Source: Tipula vernalis
Taxonomy: Eukaryota; Arthropoda; Insecta; Diptera; Tipulidae
NCBI GenBank assembly: GCA_958295665.1
Contig: OY282558.1
Location: 351,521,034 to 351,585,033, forward strand
Length of the DNA: 64,000 bases
Direction: 5' to 3'
Shown here: positions 11,135 through 23,900 of the stretch, one piece after another
How the letters are laid out: each line of letters starts with the position of its first letter
Numbering within the stretch: position 1 is the stretch's first letter
Made by a program: the position numbers and the translations under genes
The notes under the pieces: model-generated
Database searches by the model: none
Seen by the model: only the letters and a program-made list of their open reading frames with translations
Told to the model about the DNA's origin: nothing

Positions 11135-11187
11135 TAGCCCTGCAAATAGTGATTGGAATTCCGGAATCCCATATTCAAATCCTTTGA

Positions 11188-12459
11188 ACTCGGCCTATTT
11201 TAAGATGAATCCCGGGATTTCGAGAAGTACTTTATAAAAATTATAACTAACATTTTATAGTTCCTCTCAATAAATGAATTGGCTTAAATTGCATTTGCAT
11301 TGCATTGCATATATTCTCAATATTAGGAGTCACCTTCGTTAAAAACGTTAATTTCAACACGCATGTTTGACTCCATGTTTGACTTTGTCAAGCGATAAAC
11401 TAGCGAATTCGGAAATTTACAAACTTTATGTATATTTATGCTGTAATCGTATGGAATCCTTACTAAAAAGCATACAAAGATAGTTTTTGATATTCCTGTT
11501 AAAAAAAACTGGCAGGTAATATGACTTCAACACACCTATCTATCAAAACGTGGCTCGCTTACCATTATATCCAACAAGGTGCAAAGAATATCAAATGTGC
11601 CCCTTGAAAACCAGACATCTTCCGATGTGGACAAGTATAAGACGTTTCCGATAAAAGCAGCACCAAGACGGTTTTTATTGGAAACATCCTACTTGGCTAC
11701 ATCGATTCAGCTTAGGTATTGGATAACATTTCTTTTAATGTTTCAACCAGCGCGTTGCGTGATCATCGATTTTTGGCGTTAGAATGCCACTCCACCAATT
11801 ATGGCGATAACAACGGAAACAAGCAAGCTAATCAGTAATTTTCATGTATTTTTGCGTAAGCTTCCAAATTCAGCAAAGTGAAAACTTGGCTCAGAAATTT
11901 TAAGAATATCGAGATTGCCAAAAACGATCGACGAAAAGTTCAATACTGAAAAATAGGTCAAAATTAGTGACAACGACAATTGTATAGTAAAAATTACAGC
12001 TGCTGGCAGCGAAAATCTACTGATGGAAAAAAGACATTTAGACTATGAAATTGCGGACGTTTTTTGTCAGTCAACTGTTGGCAATAGGTTGAGTAAAACA
12101 ATCACGTTGTTTTATAAATTCACGGACTGAAATGAAACGAACGAATTCAGTGTGCGGAAGCCTACTAGATGAATCATGTAGAAGAAAGGATTTCAAGAAT
12201 TAGTCGCTTTCCAGTTGAACAGCCATAGTAGCCGCCAGAAGACCGCTAGAAGAAAGGTAGTTGTCTTTCCTAAATTATCTACTTATAACTACTCTTGCTA
12301 TTTTTTCGTGGGTAGGTAGAAGTAGTTACCCTCAATTTCACCACTAGGTATAGACAAATGTTGGACCGGTCATTTTTGGTCATGTTTTCCTTAAGAAATG
12401 TATTAATTTCAACTGTTTAAATTGCACAGCAGCACAAAAAAAATGTTTTTGTGATCCTC
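11188..12459. other. Unassigned stretch with a segment shared with the 42.5-kb MITE
   Basis: No gene was recognised; the 67-codon frame at 11579-11782 shows no known motif. About 42 bp at 12072-12113 resemble 42485-42525 in the same orientation, and 12006-12034 resembles the complement of about 42578-42612, so a decayed relative of that MITE may lie here, rearranged. Confidence 0.4.
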
Positions 12460-12850
12460 TAAGTTTGAGCTCCTACACCTGAGATAGTCCTGAGACTTGT
12501 TCATTATACAATGCGCTCTTAACCATGAACCCAGGACTTTTAATTCTCACATAGACCTAAAGTTTGTTTATGGTACAAGGACCTCCCAACCATGGATCTT
12601 GAACCCTAATAACTAGGAACCGCCTAACCTTAGATAGGCCTGAGGCCTGTTTTGGACGTCAAACCCTTGCAACTCAGGACTTCTAAACCACAGATAAACC
12701 ATGACCTTTTAATTATATAACGAGTTTAAATAGGGTTGAGGTTTGTTTATGGTACAACTAACTTCTAACTATGGACCTCTAACTCCCGCAAGAACCCAGA
12801 ACTTCTAAAGTTAGGCCCTAAGGCTTGTTTATGATAGAATGAGCTTTTAA
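12460..12850. repeat. Left inverted arm of the foldback-type element
   Basis: Four to five degenerate units of about 80 bp with the recurring phrases TTGTTTATGGTACAA, AACCATGGACC and AGGACTTCTAAA. It is the inverted partner of 14680-15067. Confidence 0.7.
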
Positions 12851-13639
12851 CAGCGGAATATATTGCTTGTCTTTATATCCAGGGTTTTTATTCCGTCATG
12901 ACAGACACAGGTGAGATACCTATTGCGATGGAGGGATTCGGAACCCCAGTGAATACGATGAAATCCTAAAATGAAATATGAATTAATAATTATTTTTACT
13001 ATTATTATAATTATTGTTATTGTATTCTTGTTATCAAATACTTATCTTGTTTATTATTGTTTCGATCGAATTTGTTGTGTCAAAAATGATTGACAAATAA
13101 TTTTGTTTGTATGCACTAGTGCCACCTTATTATAATTCATTTAGACTTAGTTAGCTATTTATTAAGAGGGGTCACAATAGTCAAATAAAGATAATATTTA
13201 TGAGTTCAAATACAACCCAACACATACAGATGTCAGAGAAAATTCTGTGCAGTTTTTTTCAACCATCTTAAAAAACAGTTGGAACAATAAAATATTGGCA
13301 AGTCATCTCTGTGTGAAAAAACCTTCATTACAAAAAATAAAATTGAAGAGTCGAAAACAGAAAAATACCAAAAATTGTAAATTATAAAAAATTTGTCAAA
13401 TCATTAAATAAAACCTTATAACGTTTATTGGGAATTTAGTATTTTTATTTTTCCGTCAATAAATTAAATTAATAAATTTAATTTTGGAGTTACGTACACC
13501 CAGAATTGGTGACTGGTCAGGGTGGGAAAGCGTGCCCACAGTCGTAGTTATCATGCGATTTGCTTGTGACTTGGTTTATGTAGAGTAGATTCAACACTAT
13601 GCAAGAAATAAATTAGTTGATGACTTAGAATCTCGCAAC

Positions 13640-14600
13640 TAAGATAAAAATTGTGATGTGTTTTCTTATATGTGTTGTAAATATAAAGTTGGTACTAATC
13701 GGAAAAAAATAGACGGTGATCATTTGTAACTACTGCATATCACTTGTAACTCCTCCAAGGAAAAGGAGAAGAATCATGACCTTCTCAAGTATTTCGTTCC
13801 AGCGGTATGGAAGAAACCTTGCTGTATAAATCATTGTTACTTTTGTGCGAATGTTGTAAATGGTTTCAATACTAAAAATAAACACAAAATTGTTCATAGT
13901 ACTGTGTCATCGGTAATGAAACCAATTTCAGCTGATTAAAAAAAAAAGGCAAAACTGATGTTTTTCAAAGTAACAGTAGTGGTAGTATATACAAGTTGTA
14001 GTACGGCAGTACAAATCAAGATGCCGAAAAAATGGAAGTTGAAGAAGACTCCGCTGTAGAATATGATTCTGAAAGCAAAGATAATAACGATAGTGAAACA
14101 AAATATGCTCGACGCACCAAAACATCAAAGGCAGTTGTTGTCTTATAGAAGGATTAAATGATCTCGTTCGAGATTTAGGCTTACCTAAATGCGGTGCAAA
14201 GTACTTCGCCTCATTTTTGAAGGCAAGAAATTTTTAGAAACCGTATACAAAAGTTTCCTTAAATCAAGACCGAGACAAAGAATTCCGCAAATATTTCACG
14301 AAAGATTAGGATTCATCACTCGTTTGTTGTACTGACATCAAATGAATTATGGATGAATTAGAGGAAACGATTTCTTTAATGTTGATGATAGGAGACCATA
14401 GATTCTTCTACACGAAGTGCAAAAGCCATCTTAATCCACAATAAGAATGTGTATGACCCCATTCCAATAGCTCTCTCAAATGTCATGGAGGAAAAATATG
14501 AAAGTATGCAAGTGTTGTTAAAAAAATCAATTACAAGAACGATCATTGTCAGATCTGTGGAGATTTGAAAATTATATCGATTTGGCCAACTATCTAGCTT
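13640..14600 (+). pseudogene. Uncharacterised 'CGDLK' family gene, broken (copy 1)
   Basis: Scattered frames give, in order, a Cys-containing segment (CDVFSYMCC), HCYFCANVVNGFNTKNKHK, SSVMKPIS, an acidic linker (EEDSAVEYDSESKDN), GLNDLVRDLGLPKCGAKYF, a degraded LVYCTDI, then RSAKAILIHN, PIALSN, EEKYESMQVLL and QICGDLK at about 14553-14570. This order matches the gene remnant at 56469-57998. Stops and frameshifts occur throughout, and the frame is lost soon after CGDLK, where the right arm begins. Similar proteins recur in many insects and other animals as unnamed hypothetical proteins (recall). The function is unknown. Position between inverted arms suggests a transposase (inference). Confidence 0.65.
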
Positions 14601-14679
14601 TATTAAAAATCTTGCTATTTAACAAAAAAAAAAAAAAAAATAACAAAAACGTCGTTTTATTCTGGTTCACAATGATGGC

Positions 14680-15067
14680 TTTAGTTAGTTGTACCATAAA
14701 AAAAGCTCAATCCTATTTAAAGTTAAGGAGTTTTAGTTGTGGAGGTTAAAGGTCCGTGGATCGGGAGTTCGTTATATCATAAAGAGACCTTGGCTAGTCA
14801 CTAATTTAGAAGTCCAGAGTGCAGGGTTTGACGTCCACGTTTGGGAATTGTATTATAAACTGGCCTCAGGCCTATCTATAGGGTTAAATGGTTCATGATT
14901 ATAAGTGTTTAAGATCTACCGTCGGAAACTCTTTGTGCCACAAGCAGGCTACAGGTCTATCTGAAACTTAAAAGTCCTGGATTGTGACTTCTAAATGTCT
15001 ATGGTTAAGAGCATGTTCTATAATGAATAAGGCTCAGGACTATCTCAGGTGTAGGGGCTCAAACTTA
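14680..15067. repeat. Right inverted arm of the foldback-type element
   Basis: Inverted, diverged copy of 12460-12850. Marker phrases read as complements, for example TTAACCATAGAC-type blocks, GGCCTCAGGCCTATCTA and GACTATCTCAGGTGTAG. Confidence 0.7.
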
Positions 15068-15534
15068 TTAGCAAAATGTTGAATTTGTTTTGCGAAAGAT
15101 TGAATTTGATTTGCAAAGTTGGATGTGACTACGTCTTTATTCCACGTTTAGATGCACGAAAATTGGCTTCAGGCGATGGTCTGGATGCACATTAACGAGT
15201 TAAGGTAAGTGTATATAACAACAAAAGTGGATTATGCTTTTAGTTCAAAACACGTAATTACATATGCCTCGATATCGATTCTGTTAACAATAACCGGAAA
15301 AATATTACATAATAACCTACAGAAAATGCCGTCAACTAAATACCCAATTTAAGAGGGTCAGCAAAGTGGAATTCGTGCGTATGAATGAATAATAAAATTT
15401 CGTTCACGTGGAGTTGGAACTAACCCCAAAAGATGAAATCATAAAAACTAATCAAAATAAGTTGTACTTTCCATACATCACACTGACACGAAGGAAACCA
15501 GTACCACAATGAAGTAGACGGTGTTATTCGATGC
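15068..15534. other. Non-coding spacer
   Basis: No recognised gene or repeat in about 470 bp. A GTAAGTG near 15205 resembles a splice donor, but no exon was recognised beside it. Confidence 0.4.
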
Positions 15535-15801
15535 ATGCTACAAAATATCGACAGAGACACCGTGAAACAACTATTTAATTGTAGAAGCACGACTCTAAGA
15601 CAACTTTTCAAAATTGCATTGTGTACAGATTTAGAAAAAGCCGGAAAACCGACAGATCCGCAACTTTTTCGTGGTCTTTTGACCGGCACTGAAAATGTAG
15701 AGGAGGGTTTACATAACCAGCTGCACCAATTACTACAACACGGTGAATTCAAATTAAGGAAATGGATCATCGATGAACTATATGGTGGTACTGTACTATA
15801 A
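15535..15801 (+). pseudogene. BEL/Pao-like reverse transcriptase scrap
   Basis: An 88-codon frame ends GLLTGTENVEEGLHNQ..LLQHGEFKLRKW, which resembles the segment after the YVDD box of BEL/Pao reverse transcriptases (LTG..., QL..LL..GGF.LRKW). The first half (MLQNIDRDTVKQLFNCRST) was not recognised. No YVDD box is left. Alternatively it may be a chance frame; certainty is modest. Confidence 0.4.
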
Positions 15802-18021
15802 TAAATTTCTACTGAACATTTTGCATGTCAAGATGCAGCAGTAAAAAAAAAAACTTCGAAATATTTTTATGCGAACTCAAAATTAAATAAAAAATGGTGT
15901 GAGCCATAAAAAAATCAAACTCATATTTTCTCCCTCCCTCCTCGAAATTTTTTTTTTCGATATAATTAAATTTCACGTAAAAATTCTGCAATAACGTAAT
16001 GAAAATTCCATACAACTTTATTTAACGACATTTTTTGGCGTATACACATTTCCACGGTGATGTTTTTTTTTTTGGTTACCGGTTCATTTTCGATTATCGT
16101 ATACGTAAACGTATGTATGAACATTGATTTTTATTGTTCAATAAAATTACCAATAATTTTAATGTGTCACTAAATAATATAATAACATATTTAAAAATAA
16201 TGTGTATGTCGCTTTAAACTATAAATATTTTATAATTATTATTAATATTATTGAAAAAAAAATCGTGTAAAATACAAAATCATTAAAAATTTTATTATGG
16301 GGGTTTGTTGACGACAAAACCGCATTTTTTTTTTTTTTTTGTAAATTTAATTTATATTTAATTAAATTTATTTATTTGATATAACCAATAAATAGTTGTA
16401 CAAAATTTAATTTGGTTTGGATAAAAATGATGCAAACATAATTGTGATTAACGTGAGCGCGGGACGAATAAAATTTATAAATTTAATGAGAAGATTATCG
16501 GTGTATGTATATCATGATGATGATGTTGATGATGATGATAATGAGTCATGGATTCATTATGATTAAAAAGACTTATTTAATTATTTAAAGCTCTATAATT
16601 TTTTTTTAATCTACTCACGGTTAATTTAATCGTTTATTTAAATATGTGTGAATAATATATTACCTGGAATTAAATAACAGAAAAAACATTTTATTAATAG
16701 CTGTTCGTTTGTTTTTAATTTTAATTAAAATTATGATAACTGAATGGTAAAGAATGCATACTACACTTTTTCAAAGTTTTTTTCTTGTGTTGGTAAAGAA
16801 ATTTATCTTTTTAAATGGAATTTATTTTTTGCTAGACCTTTGCTAATTAACAATTTAGTCGGTTGCAGGTTTCTTTGACCAGATTTTGAATTTTTCATTC
16901 AAAAGAAGTAAAATATAAAACCGCCTTCAACATTATTTTGGTAAGAAGTGTCAACATCGAGAACGCTATTTCAAGTGAAACCACGTGTGAGTGAGTCTTT
17001 GTGAAAGCAGTGGAGTATTTACCAGTTACCGTTTATTAAAGACTACGGCCACTTTATGAATTTTTTTCAAAATTGATCTGCGAAAAGGTTTTAAAAAGTA
17101 GAACAACCGATATGTTAAAATGACTTATTGTACTGTATTGTGCAAAGTGCTGACGTCATACAATTATACTGGCTTTTATACAAAAAATCCTTACCGTAAA
17201 GTTAACGACAATCTCTTACGCCTGGAGTAATTGGATTTACAGCAAAACCCGCAAATAGCCAGAAAAATATCCCGAAAAAATCGATGGCAACACCAATATA
17301 ACAATATCACTACATTTCGCACACGTATTCGAAAATTGACACAAGTAAAAAAAACGGGTTTTTGAGTTATTGTCATAAATTAATTTGTTTCTCATTTATC
17401 TAAAACTCTCTAAAATATTTAATAACGTATCTCCTCAATTTTTTTCCACACGTGCTATAAGTGTCACTTTTCAAGGTTGAAACACAATTTCAACACCTGC
17501 AACAAAAGTGATTTATATTCAGTTGTGTTTCAAACTGCAAGGTGAATGTTAATGAGAGTATAAAACCGTATTATTTTGAGTTGTGTCATTGATATAAATT
17601 AATCGCCTAGTTAATTTAGTAATATTTTGAATTAAGTCGGTTTAGTTAATCAACGTGTAATTGAAAAACAATTTTATTTCGGATTGTGACACTGTAGTCT
17701 ATCAATGTAAAAATGAATATTTCAATTATTTTAAGTTATGTCATTGTAAAAGACACATTGTAATGCATTTGGAATTATGACACTTTTCACGTCAAAGAAT
17801 AGTTTTTTCTATTTTGGGCTTCGGTGAGTTTAGAATGACATTAATTTCTAGTTGAGTCATTCTATCTAGACTATTAAAGTGAACATTTGTTGTTGTTTTT
17901 AATTTTCAAACAACTGATTGTGTTTGTTTTTTACTCATAATTCGAGTTATGTCACTTTAGTTGAAATAATCCGAGAAATTTATTTTCAGTTTAAATACAG
18001 CAAAATAACGGATTTTTCGAG
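15802..18021. other. AT-rich stretch with a GAT microsatellite and a scattered TGTCA motif
   Basis: No gene was recognised. A GAT/GATGAT microsatellite spans about 16513-16545. From about 17440 to 17950 a motif of the type AGTTRTGTCAYT recurs six or more times on one or other strand (for example near 17579, 17735, 17946), suggesting an old degenerate repeat. Poly-T runs occur at 16324-16341. Confidence 0.45.
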
Positions 18022-18720
18022 TCACGCAAGCATCATGGGGCAAATGGCAACCTCAAATTTAAGAAAGGTAGGAAATTCCACGATTGTACGTACATTCCCA
18101 TGTGCATGAAAATAATCTGACGCTAAACACGGATTCCGCTCCAAATGGTGAAATTTACTTTCAACCTGAATCCGGTTTAACCACGGCGCAAGCCGAACCT
18201 GATGCAACTATAAGCATGCCTGTTGGAAAATTGGGTGGGAAAAAAAATAAATTACTAAGGAATTCAGGAAAAGCGTATGTATCGGCATCAAAAACTAAAA
18301 AAAAATTCCTGAGAGAAAAGTGCGCCTAGGTTGGAGATAAATGTAAATTCGGCTGAAGTAGTAAAATAAGTGCCATACAGCGGGCAAATTTTTTACAAAT
18401 TATTGGAACTTAGCTGACTTACAAAGGCAAAGAGAATTTATTTTACAAAGCACTGAACATATAAAACCCAAATATCATACTCTACCACTCAGGACTTCAG
18501 AAGTTTTAATTTAGCATTTTATTCCGAGGTAGGTGAAACACGCATTAGAGTATGTAAGTTATTTTTCAAAGTTACTCTTGATATTAACGATCGTTCTATA
18601 AGACGACATTGTCGAAGAAAAGTGATACCGGAATCCTTCAAGGTGAGATGAGAGGCAAACATGGCAAACAAACTACTGTTGACCCCGAAATTAAAGAAAG
18701 CGTGAGAGCATGGAAGTTTG
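18022..18720 (+). pseudogene. Uncharacterised insect multicopy protein, broken
   Basis: Frames in order give NKLLRNSGKAYVSASKTKK (about 18240-18300), NYWNLADLQRQREFILQSTE (about 18400-18455), RVCKLFFKVTLDINDRSIR (18545-18605) and MRGKHGKQTTVDPEIKESVR (18645-18705). This order (a basic start with 'RNSG..Y', 'ADLQRQREF', 'RVCK.FF..TL', then 'GKHG...PEIKESVR') recurs in many insect genomes in proteins without an assigned function (recall). The copy stops after ESVRA, so the expected C-terminal half is missing, and stops and frameshifts break the rest. Its biochemical role is unknown; the multicopy nature suggests a mobile element or a captured gene. Confidence 0.55.
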
Positions 18721-18758
18721 GCAGTCATTCAGTCATTGATGCCTATGCTGGTAGGGTA

Positions 18759-19210
18759 TTAGGAATGGGTTGGCCAGGGCGCTAAACAATTGGCTTTCTT
18801 AAGTCGGTTCCCAATTTTCATTACCAATTGCTTTCTTTTTGTCCATATATGTTTACGCCATGTTAGTCGCTGGTCGAGATGAATACCTAAATATTTTACT
18901 TCATCAGTTTGAGTTATATCCAGGTTATTCCTTTGTATATTGATATACAAGAAAATCTTCGCATTGCCACAATTATATTATTAGATTTAGCATCATTAAC
19001 TTTAATTCGCCATTTTTTATCCACACATGATGAGAGTATTGCCATATTGTCTGCAAATGTTGCGACAGTTACTTGATTGCTTGTGGGTTTATCTGCGGTA
19101 TATAGGAGAGATCCTGCAAAATTTGGCCTGTTGTAAAACATGTTAATTAACTCTCTCTCTATATCACGATTCTTACGTCTAACGTCTACTTTCGAATATT
19201 CCCCATCCAT
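18759..19210 (-). pseudogene. Jockey-type LINE reverse transcriptase remnant
   Basis: Read on the minus strand, 18914-19210 carries LLYTADKPTSNQVTVATFAD with FADN in place of the catalytic FADD, then WRIKVNDAKSNNI. Frame 18759-18950 continues with VKYLGIHLDQRLTWRKHI and KRKQLVMKIGNRLKK, the usual region after the RT palm in Jockey-group LINEs. A frameshift separates the two frames. The upstream fingers region, the endonuclease and the 3' tail are missing. Confidence 0.8.
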
Positions 19211-20329
19211 TTCTTTCTCATTTTCTAGTGTGGGTTTTCAACCAGTTCTCATAACGTGTTCGAATGAAGTAACGAAAATTCTTCGTTCCTTGCTTGGTTT
19301 CAAGACTCTTTTTCAAGACAATTTATGGCTTCCTTAAAGGTATGAGATTGCTTTGTTAACATATTCATTCCTCATTATTTTCATCAACACCAAGAAATCC
19401 TCCCGAACAAATTCTACAATATTCCTCGGCATTATCGATCATCTTCTTCTGTTTTTACGGTAAGCTTTGTGCTCCTCTGAATATCCATCGAAAATCAGTT
19501 TTTTGCAATTATACCAAGCTTTGAAGATTCAATAATAGGTGCTTGCCGTCTAAACCACCGTCTAACAGCAAATATAATGTCATTTCAATAAGCAAACGAT
19601 TCCCTTCGCTCACCTTCACCTTTGGATCACCAAACAAAAATGGTGAAAATCGCTTTCCATTTGTGTTACAGGAGATACGTAAAACAACTGCTTCCACCTC
19701 ACAGTTCTATTACAATATGGCGTGATTTTTCCTCAGCAACAACCAGGGTCAATGTGTATTCCACAGCTTATCAAACTTCAGGGCCGAGATTTTCTCTTAG
19801 AATTAGATTTATTGCATGTAGGGGCCTCTGTGCCCAAATCGCCTACGCCATTCCAGTTGGCCATCGTATGGTCATTGGCGAATCCATTGCAAGAAAACTA
19901 AAATTGACACAATAAAGGAAAAAAGGTGGTGCATTTATGGCGTCGATGTCCACAAAGACGATATCATCGACTGTGACCATTAGGAACGACACAAGGATTA
20001 TGGCGAAAGTAAAATTTGATGCGAATATTCTTGCTAACAGTGGCGGAAATTCATTTAAATGCCCATTTGGATCGGTAGGCTTCAATTGCGATCGGACAGC
20101 AAGCGCTGCGAAATTATAAAGGATGGAAGCTTCTTTGCAGTAGGAGTGCGACGCGAAACCGTGTACCATTGTACCAAATGAGAAGTTTTTGGGGAAAACG
20201 ACATACATTTTGTGGGCAAAGGTTTTACGTTTGAAGCATGTGTATATGGAAATCATGATCGTGAAAGCTTCAATTGGTGATTCAAGGTAGTTTTTCGAAT
20301 GTTTTATTTCATTGAATAGACTTTGGAAG
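19211..20329. other. Unassigned stretch, possibly the upstream part of the copia remnant
   Basis: Open frames of up to 137 codons exist here (19843-20256 minus, 19622-19915 plus), but none carries a motif I recognise. The base composition is less AT-rich than in the flanks, which suggests decayed coding sequence. Since copia pol follows on the plus strand, a decayed gag or protease region is possible. Confidence 0.3.
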
Positions 20330-20930
20330 TTGCTGGTAACGTGAAGAATTTTGTACGTAAATCAAATCATTTCGGACAACGGAAGGGAATTTATCAAAGG
20401 AATTTTTAAATGAAATGAAATCATCAGTCCATGGTGGCATGTATGTACATTGAAAAACGTTCGCAATTTCGGCAGCGGATTGCACCGCATTAATGGCTAT
20501 TAACTAAGAACCAAACATATATGAGCAAGCAATGGAATCAGATGATTATAAACAGTGGGAAAAAGCGGTAAATGAAATACGGATGGGAGGGTTGATTTTA
20601 ACAAAAAGCAATTGGTCGTGCGTCCAGGAATATGGCATCGATTATCAAGAAACGTTCAGTTCAGTCATAAATTTCACATCGATTCGAGCAATTTTTCCAG
20701 TGTCAAAATGAATGAGGCTGAGGCAATTCGGCTTTAAGGCGTGTGAATCGGATACATAAATATTCATGTGACTAGAGAAAATAGCAAGCTGTTGTTGGCA
20801 GTTGGTGTTCACGATTGGCGGATTGCAACAACTGATTGACCACTTAAGCAAGGAGCTAGATGATACATTTTTACCGTTCAATTCACGACAAGAAACTACC
20901 AAGGGCAGGTATATTATATTGCTAAAGCTT
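20330..20930 (+). pseudogene. Ty1/copia pol remnant (integrase to reverse transcriptase)
   Basis: Near 20368-20415 the plus strand reads QIISDNGREFIKGIFK, the DNG..EF block of a copia integrase. After a large deletion, EPNIYEQAMESDDYKQWEKA (about 20510-20565) is the conserved entry to the copia reverse transcriptase. VQEYGIDYQETFSSVI and SIRAIF follow at about 20622-20690. The frame is broken by stops, and the RT catalytic YVDD box was not found. No LTRs were identified. Confidence 0.75.
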
Positions 20931-20949
20931 TAATAATTTCTTCATTTTG

Positions 20950-23900
20950 TTTGATTAAAGTCAAGTAACCTAGGTAAACCAAATAGAAGTATTTAATCGA
21001 TTTGAATACATGCAGTATTATTTCGTATTATTCAGTTCAAGTTCTTCTTGTAAACAATTAATAATTTTGATTTTTCATTACGTTCAAAACAATATGGACA
21101 TAATACAATATGGACATAACATGTAGTAAAATACATTAAATAAAAGGTCTGCGTATTTTTATTTAAACGGGTTTTATTGCAGCAGCCAATCGATATTATC
21201 ACTTCGCAACTGAAAATAATTCAACAAAATGTATGTATACTTACTATTTAATAGCCCACCCTAATAATCTAGTTACCCAAGTGAAATCTTTGAAGGAAAT
21301 TGCAGATAGGACGTAGGAAGCAGGTGCTAGGACGTAGGAAGTAGAAATTCGCTTCAAACTCAAAGACGGTATTGCTGAGGAGAACAACTTTTATCGGGAA
21401 GGCGAAGATGCAGGAGAAATATCAAAAACCACATTTTTCTTCATAAGAACATAAACCCCTGAATGGTAGCACCATAATTTTATGCTTTTGTGATTGCATA
21501 CATTTTGGGATAATATTAATTAGTGATGAAAAGGCCAGAATTAAACATTTTTGTATGTGAACGTGATGAAATTTAATGATGAATACCACCAGTCTAGTGT
21601 TAAGAAACGGAAGTAAGGAAACAAAGTAGAACAGTCCTAAACGGAACTAATGTTCCAAGAATTTGTATATTTTTTGTAGTATTTCCCATTTTTATTTATT
21701 GTTTTTTTTCCAATTTGATGAAAATAATAGAAAAACCATATAGATAACAATCACATAAAATACTTGTACCAAATATAAGACGATACATAAAATAATAAAA
21801 ACAAAATTAGGAACAAATAGGGCAATTATTACCATTCATTTCCAATTATTCATTTATTGAAGGGTATAGAGCGGCAGGAACTACAGCAATACAAAATAGT
21901 GGAAAACACAACAACAAAAAATAATCGAAACAGAATACAATAGCGCGTCGAGCAATATAAAAACATTCGTCTTCGACAACAAATTTCCTATTTTCATGTT
22001 TTTCCGTTTTGTTTGTGTAGTGGTATTGTATAGAGAAATGAACGAAAAAATAATAAGACGTGACTTGATTCAATAATACAGCAATTCGATGATTGTGTAT
22101 ACGTTTTTATGTTGCCAAATATAAAACATACTCGTATGTACATAAAAATGGAAGTTATGAAAATTCATGATTTTCCATTTTATTATGATTAATATAAATG
22201 TTTTATGTATGGTGAATGGTATTTTTATTTATTTATTTATTGATAGTTTTTCACAGACGTAAAAACATTTGGTACGAATGTATGGTGAATTTGCAAAATA
22301 AATCAATTTACGCATTAATTACTATTTTTAAGCGTAAACATTTGTTACGGGCACGGTTACCACCATGCACAACGTACGAACCAATAAACGAAAATATATC
22401 AGGAAATTAACCATAAAAATTTATATAACCAAGGCACAAAACCATGAAAGGTTTATTATAGAAATTAGGTCAAATGCTCTGTAAAGCAAATCAACCGTAA
22501 CGCGACCATATAGTAAAATAGAGAAAACTTACTACTTACGATTGTGTGACGATAAATTTGCTCGCGCAACTAATGATCCAAAGGTTAATTTAATTTAAAA
22601 TTATGCATGTCGTATATTTTCTGTCCAGACAACATAATATCTCTCTTGGGATACAGTCATATATTTATGTTTCAACATAGTACAGAACGACAAGTAAAAT
22701 ATTGATTAGTACATTTACAGCAAAAAAAAATTGCTTTATGAGGAGAATTCTATTCTTCAGCACAAAAATTTGCATAAATTAAAATTTATGTTTTACAAAA
22801 ACGATATTTTTATATTAATTAATTATGAGACAAATGTTCAATCAACAAAGCATAATAAAAACAAAAACCATATAAAACATTTCGGCAACAACAAAAAAAA
22901 AACACAAATTTTATCCAAACTAAGCGACTTGACAACAACAAAATACAAATTTTTTTGTTTTTATTTTTTGAAATATTTATCCATAAATTAACACAAATTT
23001 TCGCATCATTATGCACACACAAAAAATAATTATTATCATAAATTTTTTGTGTTAAATTTATTATAAATTATAGCTATACAAACAATATGGTTTTATTGGT
23101 TAACGCACAAAAAAAAAAAAAACATTTTAAATTATGCAACAAAGCGAGTCTCGTTCGATTGGCAACGGCCATTACGTCGCATTCAAGAACCAAAAATAAT
23201 TTTTATAAATTATGCATGCCATTTGAATTTAATTAATTGGTTCGTTGTTTTTATACATGGTCATTTTAAAACTACAAAATGTGAATATAATTAAAATAAA
23301 ATAAATAAATATAAACGGGAATATATGTATGTGCGTTTACTTGTAAATAATGGAATTTTATGCTTTCATTTATAAAAATTAAATTAAAAATTAAAATTTT
23401 TCAATACATACAGGATGTATGAAATGGTACAAAGCTTTAACGAAAATATTTGTGGACCCATTAATTTTATATTTCGAATTTACATTTAATTATTATGTAA
23501 ATATACATAGAGAGAAATGAGTATCCACTGCAATGTAACTGTTAGCTTTACTCGTACCATTCAATGTAACTATATATCATTTTCAAAATTTAATTAAGAT
23601 CACACATTTTTGTTTAAACTTTCACATTTATATTCACAGTCAACTAAACCCCTGATTTCCACTTTTAATACTGGCTGGAATTCGACCTCCTACTAAGACT
23701 ATATATACTTCCGCTCGCCACTATTCCAAACATTTTAGGTGAAAGAACAAAAAATCACATTCCTACCAGAGATAAAGCAACATAATAACCCTAACAAAAA
23801 TCAATTAAGAGTCCTAACTATTCTCCCTAAAAACAACTTGAAACGAATTGGCAAATTTTACAGATACTGTAACGACTGAAACAAGACTGACTAGTATTCA

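Larger units (their letters stand above)
12460..15067. mobile_element. Foldback-type element, 2.6 kb, with long repeat-built inverted arms
   Basis: The ends TAAGTTTGAGC and GCTCAAACTTA are inverted copies. The left arm (about 12460-12850) pairs with the right arm (about 14680-15067), for example CTACACCTGAGATAGTCCTG on the left against its complement near 15035. Each arm consists of degenerate units of about 80 bp built around GGCCTGAGGCTTGTTTATGG and AACCATGGACCT. The interior (12900-14680) holds a broken gene of the uncharacterised 'CGDLK' family on the plus strand. No target duplication was recognised. The arm layout recalls foldback and Galileo-type elements, but the internal gene is of neither recognised type. 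Confidence 0.75.

Noticed and set aside
10856..11187. Plus-strand frame 11005-11187
   Set aside because: It overlaps antisense the better supported Tc1-like remnant.
19843..20256. 137-codon frame on the minus strand
   Set aside because: Lies antisense to sequence leading into a plus-strand copia remnant and has no recognised motif, so it is more likely a shadow of decayed coding sequence.
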